A DNA stretch of 60,378 nucleotides from an uncultured Flavobacteriaceae bacterium (GCA_937959395.1 CALGLR010000004.1:1-60378), one strand, 5' to 3'. Positions 8,722-17,675 are shown, numbered from the stretch's first letter. The notes: generated by a model from the letters alone, not told the origin. Program-made: numbers and translations.

Positions 8722-9681
8722 TTAATTCAATTTTTTAACTAATAACCATGCATCTCGGTTATCATTACTTTTAATAGACCATAATGCTTTTAAAGCTTCA
8801 GATCTGCTTTCATAACTAGAATAAACCACTTGGTGCAATCCAAATTTGTTTACACCTATTTTTCTAGCGCTATACCCTTTATTAAGTAATTGATTTACCT
8901 TTTTCGTTGAGTTTTCTTCAATACGATAAGCACCAGCAACAACGTGATAGTTTCCAGTTTGCTTCTCAATATTTAAAGTAAGAGTTGGTAATGGATTACT
9001 AATTACAAAAGTAGCTTTTTGAATTTTACTTTCTAGCTGAGAGTTTGCTTCTTGCTGTGCTATTTTGTTGTGCGTTTCAATGGTATTAACATAATAACCA
9101 GACATTCCTAAACCACCAAGAGTTAGAGCAATAAGTGCAACAGCAGCATATTTTAAATATGGACGTGCCTTACGTTTTTCAGGCGTAATAGTTATAGGCG
9201 TTTTTTCTTCAATAACTTTAACCTCTTCTTTAAGAGTTTCTCTTATTAAAACAGGTTCTTCTCTAGTTATTAATGGAGAAAACACTTGAGATAAACCAAA
9301 AGCATCAGTTAGATAGTTTAAGTTATATGAAGGTTCAAAAGTGATTTTACCTTCGTTATTGAACATTAAATCACCAATGTTGTCAAAAGAAAGTGTCTCC
9401 CCTTCGGTTAAAAAGGACTTTAAAGAATTAACTCGTTTTTGAATTTTTTTAGAAGCAACTGCAAAAGGAACTTTTTCTATATCTGCGATATAGTTTGCTA
9501 ACAAACCATCATTGTGCTTTATCTGCTCATTAAAAGAAATTATTTTCTTTGGCGGACAAAAGGCATGTGTGGTCTCATGTATCTTAGCAGAAACATGTTG
9601 TGTTATAAAAGCGCCAAATTCTGGTACGATAACGCACTCATATCTATATAATAAATCACTTATGTAGTTTTCTAGTTGCAT
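8722..9681 (-). CDS. HU-CCDC81 / SPOR domain membrane protein
   Basis: A 319-aa single-pass inner-membrane protein. The N-terminal half (1-about 130) matches the HU-CCDC81 domain of Bacteroidetes (ISDLLYRYECVIVPEFGAF, then VASKKIQKRVNSLKSFL). One membrane helix follows near 180-200 (YAAVALIALTLGGLGMSGYYV). The C-terminal 75 residues are a SPOR domain (YHVVAGAYRIEENSTKKVNQ, ...YSSYESRSEALKALW), which binds denuded glycan strands at division sites. A link between nucleoid or cytoplasmic factors and septal peptidoglycan is inferred. It is divergent from dprA across a gap of 104 bp. Confidence 0.87.
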   Translation of the reverse strand: MQLENYISDLLYRYECVIVPEFGAFITQHVSAKIHETTHAFCPPKKIISFNEQIKHNDGLLANYIADIEKVPFAVASKKIQKRVNSLKSFLTEGETLSFDNIGDLMFNNEGKITFEPSYNLNYLTDAFGLSQVFSPLITREEPVLIRETLKEEVKVIEEKTPITITPEKRKARPYLKYAAVALIALTLGGLGMSGYYVNTIETHNKIAQQEANSQLESKIQKATFVISNPLPTLTLNIEKQTGNYHVVAGAYRIEENSTKKVNQLLNKGYSARKIGVNKFGLHQVVYSSYESRSEALKALWSIKSNDNRDAWLLVKKLN

Positions 9682-9785
9682 TTAAACAAAGTTAAAATTT
9701 TTAACCCAAAAATAAAATTTTAAGCCTATTAATTATTCGCAGCCATAAAATGATGTATTTTCGAGCCTCAATTTAACACGCTAAA

Positions 9786-10889
9786 ATGTCTGAAAACGAC
9801 TTAATTTATATTCTTGCCCTTCAACACGTTTCGAGAATTGGTGACACTATAGCCAAAAAACTAATTGCCCATTGCGGTTCTGCTGAAGGCGTATTAAAAG
9901 AGAAAAAACAAAATTTGTTAAAGATTGATGGAATAGGAGCTATCACCATAAGCGATTTATATGCCCAAAATCACATTGAAGCCGCTATGGCTGAACTTGA
10001 ATTTATTAAAGCTGAAAGTATTAAATGTCAATATTTTAAAGATGAAGATTATCCTGAGCGTTTAAAGCATTGTATTGATAGTCCTTTATTGTTGTTCTCT
10101 AGCGGAACTATTAATTTAAATAAAAAACATGTTATTAGTATTGTTGGTACTCGAAAAATTACAACTAGTGGTATTGCGTTTTGTGAAAAATTAGTTGAAG
10201 ATTTAGCCATTTATGATCCCATAATTATTTCTGGTTTTGCTTATGGAACAGATATAACAGCTCATAAAGCGGCTATAAAACATAAATTACAAACAGTTGG
10301 GTGTTTAGCACATGGTTTAAACCAAATTTATCCAAAAACGCACAAAAAGTACGTCGCAGAAGTAGAAAATAATGGTGGGTTTTATACCGATTTTTGGAGC
10401 AGTGATGCTTTCGATAGAAACAATTTTTTAAAACGGAATAGAATAATTGCGGGGATAAGTGAGGCAACTATAGTAATAGAATCTGCAGAAAAAGGAGGAA
10501 GTCTCGTAACCGCAGATATTGCTAATTCTTATAATAGAGACGTTTTTGCGGTTCCTGGTCGTACTACAGATTCACTTAGTATTGGGTGTAATAATTTAAT
10601 AAAACAACAAAAAGCACATTTACTTTCTACACCTTTTGATGTGCCTTATATATTAAATTGGCAATTGGAAAAAGAGCAACAACCTGTAGTTCAAAAGCAA
10701 CTGTTTGTTGAGTTGGATACTGATGAAAAAGCAGTATACAATTACCTAAAAAATCATAACAAAGAGTTATTAGATACTATTGCAATTAACTGTAAGCTTC
10801 CCACTTACAAAACGGCGAGTATACTTTTGAATATGGAACTTAAAAATGTGGTAAGACCTCTTCCTGGAAAATTGTTCGAAGTCGTATAA
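9786..10889 (+). CDS. dprA: DNA-processing protein DprA (Smf)
   Basis: A 367-aa protein that binds incoming single-stranded DNA and loads RecA during natural transformation. An N-terminal helix-hairpin-helix-like region (5-65: IGDTIAKKLIAHCG, IDGIGAITISDLY) precedes the Rossmann-like DprA core with GTRKITTSGI (121-130), SGFAYGTDITAHKAAI (149-164) and RNRIIAGIS, and a C-terminal winged-helix region from about 305. Length is normal. The gene stands alone, as is usual in flavobacteria. Natural competence is possible but cannot be concluded from this gene alone. Confidence 0.95.
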   Translation: MSENDLIYILALQHVSRIGDTIAKKLIAHCGSAEGVLKEKKQNLLKIDGIGAITISDLYAQNHIEAAMAELEFIKAESIKCQYFKDEDYPERLKHCIDSPLLLFSSGTINLNKKHVISIVGTRKITTSGIAFCEKLVEDLAIYDPIIISGFAYGTDITAHKAAIKHKLQTVGCLAHGLNQIYPKTHKKYVAEVENNGGFYTDFWSSDAFDRNNFLKRNRIIAGISEATIVIESAEKGGSLVTADIANSYNRDVFAVPGRTTDSLSIGCNNLIKQQKAHLLSTPFDVPYILNWQLEKEQQPVVQKQLFVELDTDEKAVYNYLKNHNKELLDTIAINCKLPTYKTASILLNMELKNVVRPLPGKLFEVV

Positions 10890-10977
10890 AGGTATCGTAC
10901 TGAATTTTAATATAATTTGCTTTAAGAAGAAGAACAATACATTCTTAGAAATTCCTTAAATTGCAGTTATCCTCTAC

Positions 10978-11742
10978 ATGAGAATATTTTTGCTAATTAG
11001 CATTACTAATCAACCAAATGCTTTTATAATGTTAAAAAAAGCACTTTTAGGAATTATCATAATATGCATAATGTTATTGCTTTATTATGCATGGAAAATT
11101 GATTATGTATACATTCAAAATGTACAGCTTATATTATTATTAAGCATATTATTGTATCACTTTCTTATCGATAAAAAAAAACGCAGTGTATTTATAGCTG
11201 TTTTTATGTGTTTTATACTAAATGGTTTTTTTTTGATAACCTTTAACTACACCAATCAAACAAATCATAATTATTTATTAATAGGAAATTTAATAGGTCT
11301 AATTGGATTTGTAATAGTACTGTGGCATATCATTAAATCAAAAAAAATTAGATTAAGTATTTCGAAGTATTCTTTATTAATTGTGTTTACGTTAATTATA
11401 GATGGTTTTATTATTTATTCTTATTTAAATATGATGGCTGCTAATAATATATATATAAGTCATACGCAATTAAGTGTATTCTTTCCTATTATAAAACTAA
11501 TACTTATTAGCATCATTATTTTCTATTATCTATCGAATAAGAATTTAAAAGCATCATTAATTCTAATTTCTATGTTATGTTTTTTATTATCTGAAATTGC
11601 TCAGATCTGTCAATTTTTATTTTTTATAAACGGAAATCTTCAGGCATTAGTAATATTAGATGTAGGACTCTATGTCTTTGCAATATATTTGTTACATCAA
11701 TATTTTACTAACGTAGAGAATGAACATGCTAAATTATATTAG
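10978..11742 (+). CDS. Multi-pass membrane protein of unknown function
   Basis: A 254-aa very hydrophobic protein with about eight predicted membrane helices and almost no soluble loops. Spacing and size resemble YhhN/TMEM86-type lysoplasmalogenase-like proteins, but no diagnostic residues are recognised, so that is only a possibility. The ORF can start at 10978, but the ATG at 11029 (MLKKALLGIIIICIML) gives a cleaner start, with two Lys before the first helix, and a 237-aa product. It overlaps the 3' end of trpS by 4 bp tail to tail. No operon partner is apparent. Confidence 0.65.
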   Translation: MRIFLLISITNQPNAFIMLKKALLGIIIICIMLLLYYAWKIDYVYIQNVQLILLLSILLYHFLIDKKKRSVFIAVFMCFILNGFFLITFNYTNQTNHNYLLIGNLIGLIGFVIVLWHIIKSKKIRLSISKYSLLIVFTLIIDGFIIYSYLNMMAANNIYISHTQLSVFFPIIKLILISIIIFYYLSNKNLKASLILISMLCFLLSEIAQICQFLFFINGNLQALVILDVGLYVFAIYLLHQYFTNVENEHAKLY

Positions 11743-12707
11743 TACCCAACTTTTTCTCTAACTCTTTGAAGTACTTCATTAGCAACTAATCTTGCTTTTG
11801 TAGCGCCTTTGGTTAGTGCTTCATCAATTGCGTTTAGATTATCCATATAATAATTATAGCGTTCTCTCTCGTTAGAAAAACGTTCTAAAATTAATTCATA
11901 TAAAGCTTGTTTAGCATGGCCATAACCATAATTTCCATTTTCATAATTGGATTTCATTGTTTCTATTTCTTCTTCTGAAGCTAATTGGCTATATATCGCA
12001 AAACAATTACAAGTATTCCATTCTTTAGGATCTTCAAGAGCGGTACTATCTGTCTGAATAGTCATTATTTGCTTGCGCAATTTTTTTTCTGGTAAAAATA
12101 GATCTATTATATTCCCTTTGCTTTTACTCATCTTTGCACCATCTGTTCCAGGGATAAGCATTGTGTTTTCATGTATTTGTCCTTTAGGTAAAATAAAAGT
12201 ATCTCCCATTTTAGCATGAAAGCGTGAGGCCACATCGCGAGTCATTTCTATATGTTGTAGTTGATCTTTTCCAACAGGAATAATTTCTGCATCATACAAT
12301 AAAATATCTGCAGCCATTAACATAGGATAAGTAAATAATCCTGAATTAACATCTTCTAAACGATCAGCTTTATCCTTAAAACTATGCGCTAATGTTAAGC
12401 GTTGGTATGGAAAAAAACAACTTAAATACCATGATAATTCGGTAACTTGAGCCACATCACTTTGTCTATAAAACACCGTTTTTTCTACATCTAACCCAAA
12501 AGCCAACCAAGTAGCAGCAGTAGAATACGTGTTATTGCGTAATGTTTGTGGGTCTTTAATTTGTGTTAATGAATGCATATCTGCGATAAACAAAAACGAT
12601 TCATTTTTAGTGTTTTTGGCCATTTCTATTGCTGGTAATATCGCCCCTAATATATTTCCTAAATGTGGTGTTCCTGTACTTTGTATTCCTGTTAATATTC
12701 TTGCCAT
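11739..12707 (-). CDS. trpS: Tryptophan--tRNA ligase
   Basis: Charges tRNA-Trp with tryptophan using ATP; a cytoplasmic class I synthetase dimer. At 322 aa it is the normal bacterial length. The HIGH-type motif is TPHLGN (13-18), the second ATP-binding motif is KMSKS (192-196), and the tryptophan pocket region GKDQLQHIEMTRDVA (147-161) is present. It has a leader of about 130 nt holding a diverged REP-like palindrome and a good promoter match at 12843-12873. No T-box-like structure was recognised in the leader. It overlaps the upstream membrane-protein gene by 4 bp at the 3' ends. Confidence 0.97.
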   Translation of the reverse strand: MARILTGIQSTGTPHLGNILGAILPAIEMAKNTKNESFLFIADMHSLTQIKDPQTLRNNTYSTAATWLAFGLDVEKTVFYRQSDVAQVTELSWYLSCFFPYQRLTLAHSFKDKADRLEDVNSGLFTYPMLMAADILLYDAEIIPVGKDQLQHIEMTRDVASRFHAKMGDTFILPKGQIHENTMLIPGTDGAKMSKSKGNIIDLFLPEKKLRKQIMTIQTDSTALEDPKEWNTCNCFAIYSQLASEEEIETMKSNYENGNYGYGHAKQALYELILERFSNERERYNYYMDNLNAIDEALTKGATKARLVANEVLQRVREKVGY

Positions 12708-12710
12708 AGT

Positions 12711-12733
12711 ATTCCTCGCGCAGGCGGGGATCT
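12711..12733. repeat. Diverged REP-like palindrome in the trpS leader
   Basis: ATTCCTCGCGCAGGCGGGGA, then TCT, is a degenerate member of the family seen at 3238 and 7899. It lies 3 nt upstream of the trpS start codon, inside the transcript, so on the minus strand it could form a hairpin that affects ribosome access. Confidence 0.5.
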
Positions 12734-12842
12734 TTTTAAATTATGCTAAAAATATTTTTAAGAATTGATCTGTACCTAATAATAATGTTTAGCGGAAATC
12801 TTATTTAATTAAACTGTAATTATTTTTTTCTAAATTAAAAAA

Positions 12843-12873
12843 CAAAGGTAAATCTTTTCTTGTAGTCACTCAA
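12843..12873 (-). promoter_or_regulatory. Bacteroidetes-type promoter of trpS
   Basis: Read on the minus strand: TTG (12873-12871), 20 nt, then TACCTTTG (12850-12843), an exact match to TAnnTTTG at the usual spacing. The predicted start of transcription near 12836 gives a leader of about 130 nt before trpS. It overlaps the upstream region of the divergent acyltransferase gene. Confidence 0.55.
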
Positions 12874-12888
12874 TAAATTTAGTTAGAT

Positions 12889-13638
12889 TTGAAATCTATG
12901 ATTGTTTTTAAAAAAATATTCTGGTTAATCTACCGTATTTGGTTTTATATTCTCGTAGCTATTCCAATAATTGTGATGCTACCATTGCTTTTAATTTCGA
13001 TACTTAAAGAGAGTTGGTATCCTTTTTTCTTTAAACTTGCACGTATCTGGGCGCGTTTTATTTTAATAGGAATGGGGTTTAATACCAAAGTTGAAAGAGA
13101 AGAGGATATTCACCCCAAAAAGAGTTATATGTTTGTTGCTAATCATACTTCTATGATTGATATTATGTTAATGCTTACTGTGGCTAAAAACCCATTTGTT
13201 TTTGTTGGCAAAGCAGAATTAGCAAAAATGCCTTTAGTAGGTTTCTTTTATAAACGAACCGCTATTTTAGTAGACAGGAAAGATCCAGAAAGTCGTCAAG
13301 CAGTGTTTTTAAGTGCTCAGCGTCGTTTAAATCAAGGGTTAAGTATATGTATATTCCCAGAAGGATTAGTGCCAGAGGAGTCAGTATTACTAGCCGATTT
13401 TAAAGATGGAGCTTTTAGATTAGCAATAAACCATCAAATCCCTATTGTACCAATAACATTTGCTGATAATAAGAAGCGCTTTTCTTATACTTTCTTTAGT
13501 GGAGGGCCTGGACAAATGCGAGTTAAGATTCATAAGTTTATTAAAACAAAAGAACTGGTTATTGATGAGACAAAATCATTAAATGAAAAAGTAAGAACGA
13601 TCATTTTAGAACAATTAAGAGTATTCGATAGTAAGTAA
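12889..13638 (+). CDS. 1-acylglycerol-3-phosphate O-acyltransferase (PlsC family)
   Basis: A 249-aa membrane-associated enzyme that should acylate lysophosphatidic acid to phosphatidic acid in phospholipid synthesis. Strong N-terminal hydrophobic helices (about 8-40) precede the acyltransferase motifs NHTSMID (85-91, the catalytic H-x4-D) and IFPEG (155-159), with VGKAELAKMPLVGFF between. Length fits the family. The ORF opens with TTG at 12889, but the ATG at 12898 (MIVFKKIF) three codons later is an equally good start. It is divergent from trpS and monocistronic, with a shared terminator downstream. Confidence 0.9.
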   Translation: MKSMIVFKKIFWLIYRIWFYILVAIPIIVMLPLLLISILKESWYPFFFKLARIWARFILIGMGFNTKVEREEDIHPKKSYMFVANHTSMIDIMLMLTVAKNPFVFVGKAELAKMPLVGFFYKRTAILVDRKDPESRQAVFLSAQRRLNQGLSICIFPEGLVPEESVLLADFKDGAFRLAINHQIPIVPITFADNKKRFSYTFFSGGPGQMRVKIHKFIKTKELVIDETKSLNEKVRTIILEQLRVFDSK

Positions 13639-13713
13639 TACCAATTACAACTTAAAACAAGCCATATAATTCAAATTAGTTACGTCTCGTTTAAAATTAT
13701 AATTGGTATAATA
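13637..13713. repeat. Imperfect inverted repeat with about 23-bp arms
   Basis: The left arm TAATACCAATTACAACTT and the right arm AATTATAATTGGTATAAT pair over about 23 bp with three to four mismatches, leaving a 30-nt loop. It begins at the stop codon of the acyltransferase gene. No ORF lies inside. It looks like a small non-coding inverted-repeat element or a long 3'-UTR hairpin. Confidence 0.6.
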
Positions 13714-13741
13714 TTTATGTAATTGAAACAAAGTAAAAATT

Positions 13742-13775
13742 AAAAAAGCTGTTCCTGGCATAGAACAGCTTTTTT
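13742..13775. terminator. Bidirectional terminator between plsC-like gene and barrel gene
   Basis: AAAAAAGCTGTTC, an 8-nt loop, then GAACAGCTTTTTT: a perfect 13-bp stem with A and T runs on both sides. It serves the convergent acyltransferase (+) and outer-membrane protein (-) genes. Confidence 0.85.
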
Positions 13776-13839
13776 CATCATTGCTTCCTCGAAAATATCG
13801 AGATTAAGTAATAGTCTAACTACTAAAAAAACTTAAAAC

Positions 13840-15441
13840 TTAAAATTTATAACTCAAACCAGTGTAAATACCTAGTATAAATGGATTAAAGTTACCTGCG
13901 GTATCATCAAATGCATTTATTTGGTACTTAAAAGTTGGTTCTAAGTTAAGTTTGAAAGCTTTAGAAAAATCGTAACCTATTCCTAGGCCAATATTTGTAC
14001 TAAAGCTAATTTCATTAATATTATTTACGGTTCCAATTTGCGTAGTGGTCCCTCTTAATTCTGTAGATACATCATTATTTCCTAAAATAAATGTACTCAT
14101 ACCTCCAATGACATTAACACCAAAACGTTTATTAATAAGAGCATATTCTAATTCAACAGGAATTTCTACATAATTAATTTGTTGTTTTAAACTTGTTGTT
14201 TTAAACTCTTGAGGTGAAAAAGATTCGAATTGATTTGTATTAATTTTTTCACCACTAACAACAGCTATATTTGTTCCATTTACACTGAAAGAAGGCATTT
14301 CTAAGTTTTTTAATGTATTTGGTCCTCTACCACTGTTTGCTACACTTTCATAGATTACAACATTATCTGTGTCATAACCTAAGTTTAAAGAGTTAACACC
14401 AGATCTTATTTTTAATTTGTCATTAATGGCGTAACCAACGTTAATACCATAACTTGTATTTATTGCACCTGTTTTTTTATTGTCTATAAATTGTTGATCA
14501 ATATGTGACCCCTTACCTAGGGTGTTATAATATACAGGAGCAACATTAGCATTTACCGTCCATTTTTTTGAAGCGGCTTCTTTCTTCTTAATTTTTTCTT
14601 TTTTAGATTCGTTTTTGGCTTCTGCTATGGCATTTTCTATTGCATTAGTACTTACAGAATCTTTTAAAGTTTCATTAATTTTATTCTTATTAGAAGATTT
14701 TGACTGTGCTACAGTTGAGGAAAACGTATCATCCTTTACTGCATTTATGGCATTATTAATATCTTTTTCTGTATTCGTTGTTTTTTGAACATTAGAATTG
14801 GAGATTACAGCAACACCATTCAAGGGATTAGTTTTAGTGCTATTATTTTGATCTCCTATTAAATTTGATTCATCCTGCTTTTTATATGCTGAAGAATTAT
14901 TAGAACTTTTATATGAATTAGTATTTACAGCTGCCGTATGATTAAGCTTAGTAGCTTCCTTAGGAGTAGAATACTTGTTTTTTGAGGTGATATGCTTATC
15001 TGTTTTAATACCAGTTGAAGCTATAGGTGCTTGACTGCTAGTAGCTGTTTTTATTTCATCTTCTTTTGAAACTGTTTTTGTTTCGTTGTTATATGTTTCA
15101 ACATTATTATTATTTGAAGAAATAACGGGAGTATTTAAAATAGTATTTTTATTCTTATTTAGGTTTTTATCTTTAGTATTAATGGTTGTTGGTAATTTAG
15201 TATCTACAATAGTTTCAGGATTAGAAGTAGAGTTAAAAACGGTAATTCCAGCTGTTAAAAATAACAATAACAATGCAGCGATACCTCCATATTTAAACCA
15301 TATAGGGATAACTCGTTTTTTCTTTTCCTTTTTAGGCGCGATTTCATCTTGAATGTTTTCCCAGATTTTAGAATCTGGCTTTACATCAAAATCTTTAAAC
15401 TTTTCTTGAAAAAGTCTGTCTATGTGTTTTTTATTACTCAT
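13840..15441 (-). CDS. Anti-sigma-like N-terminus fused to an outer-membrane beta-barrel protein
   Basis: A 533-aa protein encoded directly after an ECF sigma factor. Residues 1-45 are charged and cytoplasmic-looking (RLFQEKFKDFDVKPDSKIW). One membrane helix at about 50-70 (GGIAALLLLFLTAGITVF) comes next, then a long Asn/Thr/Lys/Ser-rich, probably disordered stretch (75-285). The C-terminal part (about 290-533) has alternating beta strands ending in F (GIYTGLSYKF), like PorT/OmpA-type barrels. If both ends are used as they look, one chain would span inner membrane, periplasm and outer membrane. The position next to the sigma gene suggests that it controls it. No sigma-binding motif is proven. 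Confidence 0.78.
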   Translation of the reverse strand: MSNKKHIDRLFQEKFKDFDVKPDSKIWENIQDEIAPKKEKKKRVIPIWFKYGGIAALLLLFLTAGITVFNSTSNPETIVDTKLPTTINTKDKNLNKNKNTILNTPVISSNNNNVETYNNETKTVSKEDEIKTATSSQAPIASTGIKTDKHITSKNKYSTPKEATKLNHTAAVNTNSYKSSNNSSAYKKQDESNLIGDQNNSTKTNPLNGVAVISNSNVQKTTNTEKDINNAINAVKDDTFSSTVAQSKSSNKNKINETLKDSVSTNAIENAIAEAKNESKKEKIKKKEAASKKWTVNANVAPVYYNTLGKGSHIDQQFIDNKKTGAINTSYGINVGYAINDKLKIRSGVNSLNLGYDTDNVVIYESVANSGRGPNTLKNLEMPSFSVNGTNIAVVSGEKINTNQFESFSPQEFKTTSLKQQINYVEIPVELEYALINKRFGVNVIGGMSTFILGNNDVSTELRGTTTQIGTVNNINEISFSTNIGLGIGYDFSKAFKLNLEPTFKYQINAFDDTAGNFNPFILGIYTGLSYKF

Positions 15442-15987
15442 TTATAATGATTGAGATATTAATCTCGATTTATATTCTAATACTTTTGTTTTTAAAATCT
15501 GCCTAGCTCTCGCTAAATTTGATTTTGAGGTGCCATCTGTAATTTTTAACATACTGGCAATATCTTTATGTGAATACCCATCTAATACATATAAATTAAA
15601 AACCAATCTGTACCGATCGGGTAATTCTTGTATAATTTGTAATAAATAATCAATAGAAATATCTTCATCATCATTAATTTCTACGATTTGTTCTTCAATA
15701 TTTTGATCATTTACTATGTCAAAAACACCTTGACTTCTATAGCGTTGTAAAGCGGTGTTTACTGTTATTCGTTTTAGCCAACCTTCAAAAGAACCTTTGT
15801 GTTTAAATTGGTCTATTTTTTTAAAAATAGTCACAAAAGCATCTTGCAGATTATCTTCTGCTTCAGCGTAATTTCTAGAATACTTCAGACAAATTGAAAA
15901 TAACTTACTCGAAAAGAGCTTGTATAGTTCACTTTGCGCTTTAGTATCGTAGACTTTACATTTTGTTATGAGTTGTTGTAAACTCAA
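15442..15987 (-). CDS. ECF RNA polymerase sigma factor (sigma-70 family)
   Basis: A 181-aa extracytoplasmic-function sigma factor. Region 2 is at about 25-95 (RNYAEAEDNLQDAFVTIFKK, then GSFEGWLKRITVNTALQ) and region 4 at about 115-172 (LPDRYRLVFNLYVLDGYSHK, DIASML, SKSNLARARQILK), containing the helix-turn-helix. Length is typical. Its stop directly abuts the start of the barrel/anti-sigma-like gene, so the two are translationally linked. A small lipoprotein gene lies 21 nt upstream on the same strand and may be in the same operon. The inducing signal is unknown. Confidence 0.93.
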   Translation of the reverse strand: MSLQQLITKCKVYDTKAQSELYKLFSSKLFSICLKYSRNYAEAEDNLQDAFVTIFKKIDQFKHKGSFEGWLKRITVNTALQRYRSQGVFDIVNDQNIEEQIVEINDDEDISIDYLLQIIQELPDRYRLVFNLYVLDGYSHKDIASMLKITDGTSKSNLARARQILKTKVLEYKSRLISQSL

Positions 15988-16008
15988 ATTAAAGTCTTGT
16001 TTTTTAAA

Positions 16009-16422
16009 TTAATTAATAACTGGTACTTCTATTTCTAAATATAAATTCTCCCCTTGATCGTCTACTCCTTGCCAAAACTTGAACAAATAATTTTCTCTTT
16101 GTGCGGCTAACAAGTTAAAAGTTGTTTCATGCTCGGTATTTATAGTATCACAAGTGTTTTCTTTAGTTATGTACTTCGCGGCAACAACTGCAACTGTTCT
16201 AGAATCTTCATTTCTTTCAAAAAACACATTATTAAAAGCATGGCAATCTGTTGGCCTGAAATAAGTTAATGTAATTTCATAATTTTCATTAAGCTCAAAT
16301 TCGCTAGGAATATCAACGGATTCAATTGGAAGAAATTCGTAGGAAACTTGTGTTTCATCTCCATCATCAAGACTACAAGAGAATAGTATACAAGTGATTA
16401 AAAGGACAAAAATTTTTTTCAT
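16009..16422 (-). CDS. Small lipoprotein upstream of the ECF sigma factor
   Basis: A 137-aa protein with a lipoprotein signal (ITCILFSC, Cys16, followed by SLDDGDE, an acidic +2/+3 region often used for surface export of Bacteroidetes lipoproteins). The mature part is beta-rich with EFLPIESVDIPSEF near the start and conserved-looking Cys residues (DCHAF, ENTCDT). No known domain is recognised. It lies 21 nt upstream of the sigma gene on the same strand. It could be part of the envelope signal sensed by that pair, but that is inference from position. Confidence 0.7.
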   Translation of the reverse strand: MKKIFVLLITCILFSCSLDDGDETQVSYEFLPIESVDIPSEFELNENYEITLTYFRPTDCHAFNNVFFERNEDSRTVAVVAAKYITKENTCDTINTEHETTFNLLAAQRENYLFKFWQGVDDQGENLYLEIEVPVIN

Positions 16423-16492
16423 AGTAATTAATTCAAAACATAACTGTTTAGTATCTAGATGCTAAATTTAATAAAAGGTTGCGTATGAAAAC

Positions 16493-16520
16493 AAAAAAAA
16501 TCCCGAATTACCGGGATTTT
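16493..16520 (-). terminator. Terminator of recA
   Basis: On the minus strand AAAATCCCGG-TAATT-CGGGATTTTTTTT follows recA by about 20 nt: a 10-bp stem and a T run (the A run at 16493-16500 on the plus strand). Confidence 0.8.
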
Positions 16521-16538
16521 AATTTAGATTTCTAATAA

Positions 16539-17549
16539 TTATTTTTTTAAATCTTCTGCAATCGCAGCTTTTATTTTTCCTTCCAACTCTTCAAAAAGTT
16601 CAGGATTATCTTTAATTATAGATTTAACAGCATCTCTACCTTGTCCTAATTTAGTATCAGAATAACTAAACCAAGAGCCACTCTTTTTAATAATTTCTTT
16701 TTCTACAGCAACGTCAAGTATTTCTCCAACTTTACTAACACCTTCACCATACATAATATCAAACTCGGCTAATTTAAAAGGAGGCGCTACTTTATTTTTT
16801 ACAACCTTCACTCTCGTTTTATTACCTAATACTTCTCCGTCTGTACTTTTTATTTGCGTAGAACGTCTAATATCTAAACGAACAGAAGCATAAAATTTTA
16901 AAGCATTACCCCCAGTTGTAGTTTCAGGGTTCCCAAACATAACACCAATTTTTTCACGCAATTGGTTAATAAATATCACAGTACAGTTAGTCTTACTAAT
17001 AGAAGCTGTTAATTTTCTTAAAGCTTGAGACATTAATCTGGCATGAAGTCCCATTTTAGAATCTCCCATTTCTCCTTCTATTTCACTTTTAGGAGTTAAT
17101 GCGGCAACAGAATCTATAACTACAATATCGATAGCGCCTGAGCGAATTAAATTATCTGTAATTTCAAGAGCTTGTTCTCCATTATCTGGTTGAGAGATAA
17201 TTAAATTATCGATATCTACACCAAGTTTTTCAGCATAAAAACGATCAAAAGCATGTTCTGCATCAATAAAAGCAGCAATACCTCCTGCTTTTTGCGCTTC
17301 GGCTATGGCATGTAAAGTTAATGTCGTTTTACCTGACGATTCTGGACCGTATATTTCTATTACTCTTCCTCTTGGATAACCACCAACACCTAAAGCAATA
17401 TCTAAACCTAATGAACCAGAGGGAATAGCTTCTACATCTACAATCGCAGCGTCACTCATTTTCATTACTGTTCCTTTTCCGTATGCTTTATCTAGCTTAT
17501 CAAGTGTTAACTTTAATGCTTTTAATTTTGCTTCTTTTTCATTGCCCAT
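16539..17549 (-). CDS. recA: Recombinase RecA
   Basis: A 336-aa DNA-dependent ATPase that forms filaments on single-stranded DNA for strand exchange and repair. The Walker A motif GPESSGKTT is at 68-76, Walker B includes [12 protein letters not shown], and the L1/L2 loop regions contain EIEGEMGDS and [20 protein letters not shown]. Length is slightly short but normal for Bacteroidetes. It is single-gene, with its own terminator. About 70-95 bp upstream lies an inverted repeat GACGCAA-N14-TTGCGTC next to a plausible promoter. It probably works with DprA, encoded 6.7 kb away. Confidence 0.98.
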   Translation of the reverse strand: MGNEKEAKLKALKLTLDKLDKAYGKGTVMKMSDAAIVDVEAIPSGSLGLDIALGVGGYPRGRVIEIYGPESSGKTTLTLHAIAEAQKAGGIAAFIDAEHAFDRFYAEKLGVDIDNLIISQPDNGEQALEITDNLIRSGAIDIVVIDSVAALTPKSEIEGEMGDSKMGLHARLMSQALRKLTASISKTNCTVIFINQLREKIGVMFGNPETTTGGNALKFYASVRLDIRRSTQIKSTDGEVLGNKTRVKVVKNKVAPPFKLAEFDIMYGEGVSKVGEILDVAVEKEIIKKSGSWFSYSDTKLGQGRDAVKSIIKDNPELFEELEGKIKAAIAEDLKK

Positions 17550-17616
17550 TTTATTCTTGTTTTCTGTAAGTTATTCGGGCTAAAATACTACTTCTTTTTA
17601 GGTATTACAATTTTAT

Positions 17617-17644
17617 GACGCAACCTTTATGAACATTTTGCGTC
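17617..17644. promoter_or_regulatory. Inverted repeat upstream of recA, candidate operator
   Basis: GACGCAA (17617-17623) and TTGCGTC (17638-17644) are perfect 7-bp arms around 14 nt. The site abuts the candidate -7 box at 17644-17651, so it would overlap the predicted transcription start of recA. It could be a repressor site or a 5'-end hairpin. It is GC-rich relative to the surrounding intergenic DNA. Confidence 0.45.
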
Positions 17645-17675
17645 TAATATATATAAAGGTAAAATTAAGCTACAA
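17644..17675 (-). promoter_or_regulatory. Candidate recA promoter
   Basis: Minus strand: TTG (17675-17673), 21 nt, TATATTAG (17651-17644), one base off TAnnTTTG. Transcription would start near 17637, giving a leader of about 88 nt. AT-rich context makes chance matches likely. Confidence 0.35.

Noticed and set aside
12711-12836. T-box or tryptophan attenuator in the trpS leader
   Set aside because: No T-box consensus or Trp-codon leader peptide was recognised; the only structure is a diverged REP-like palindrome.
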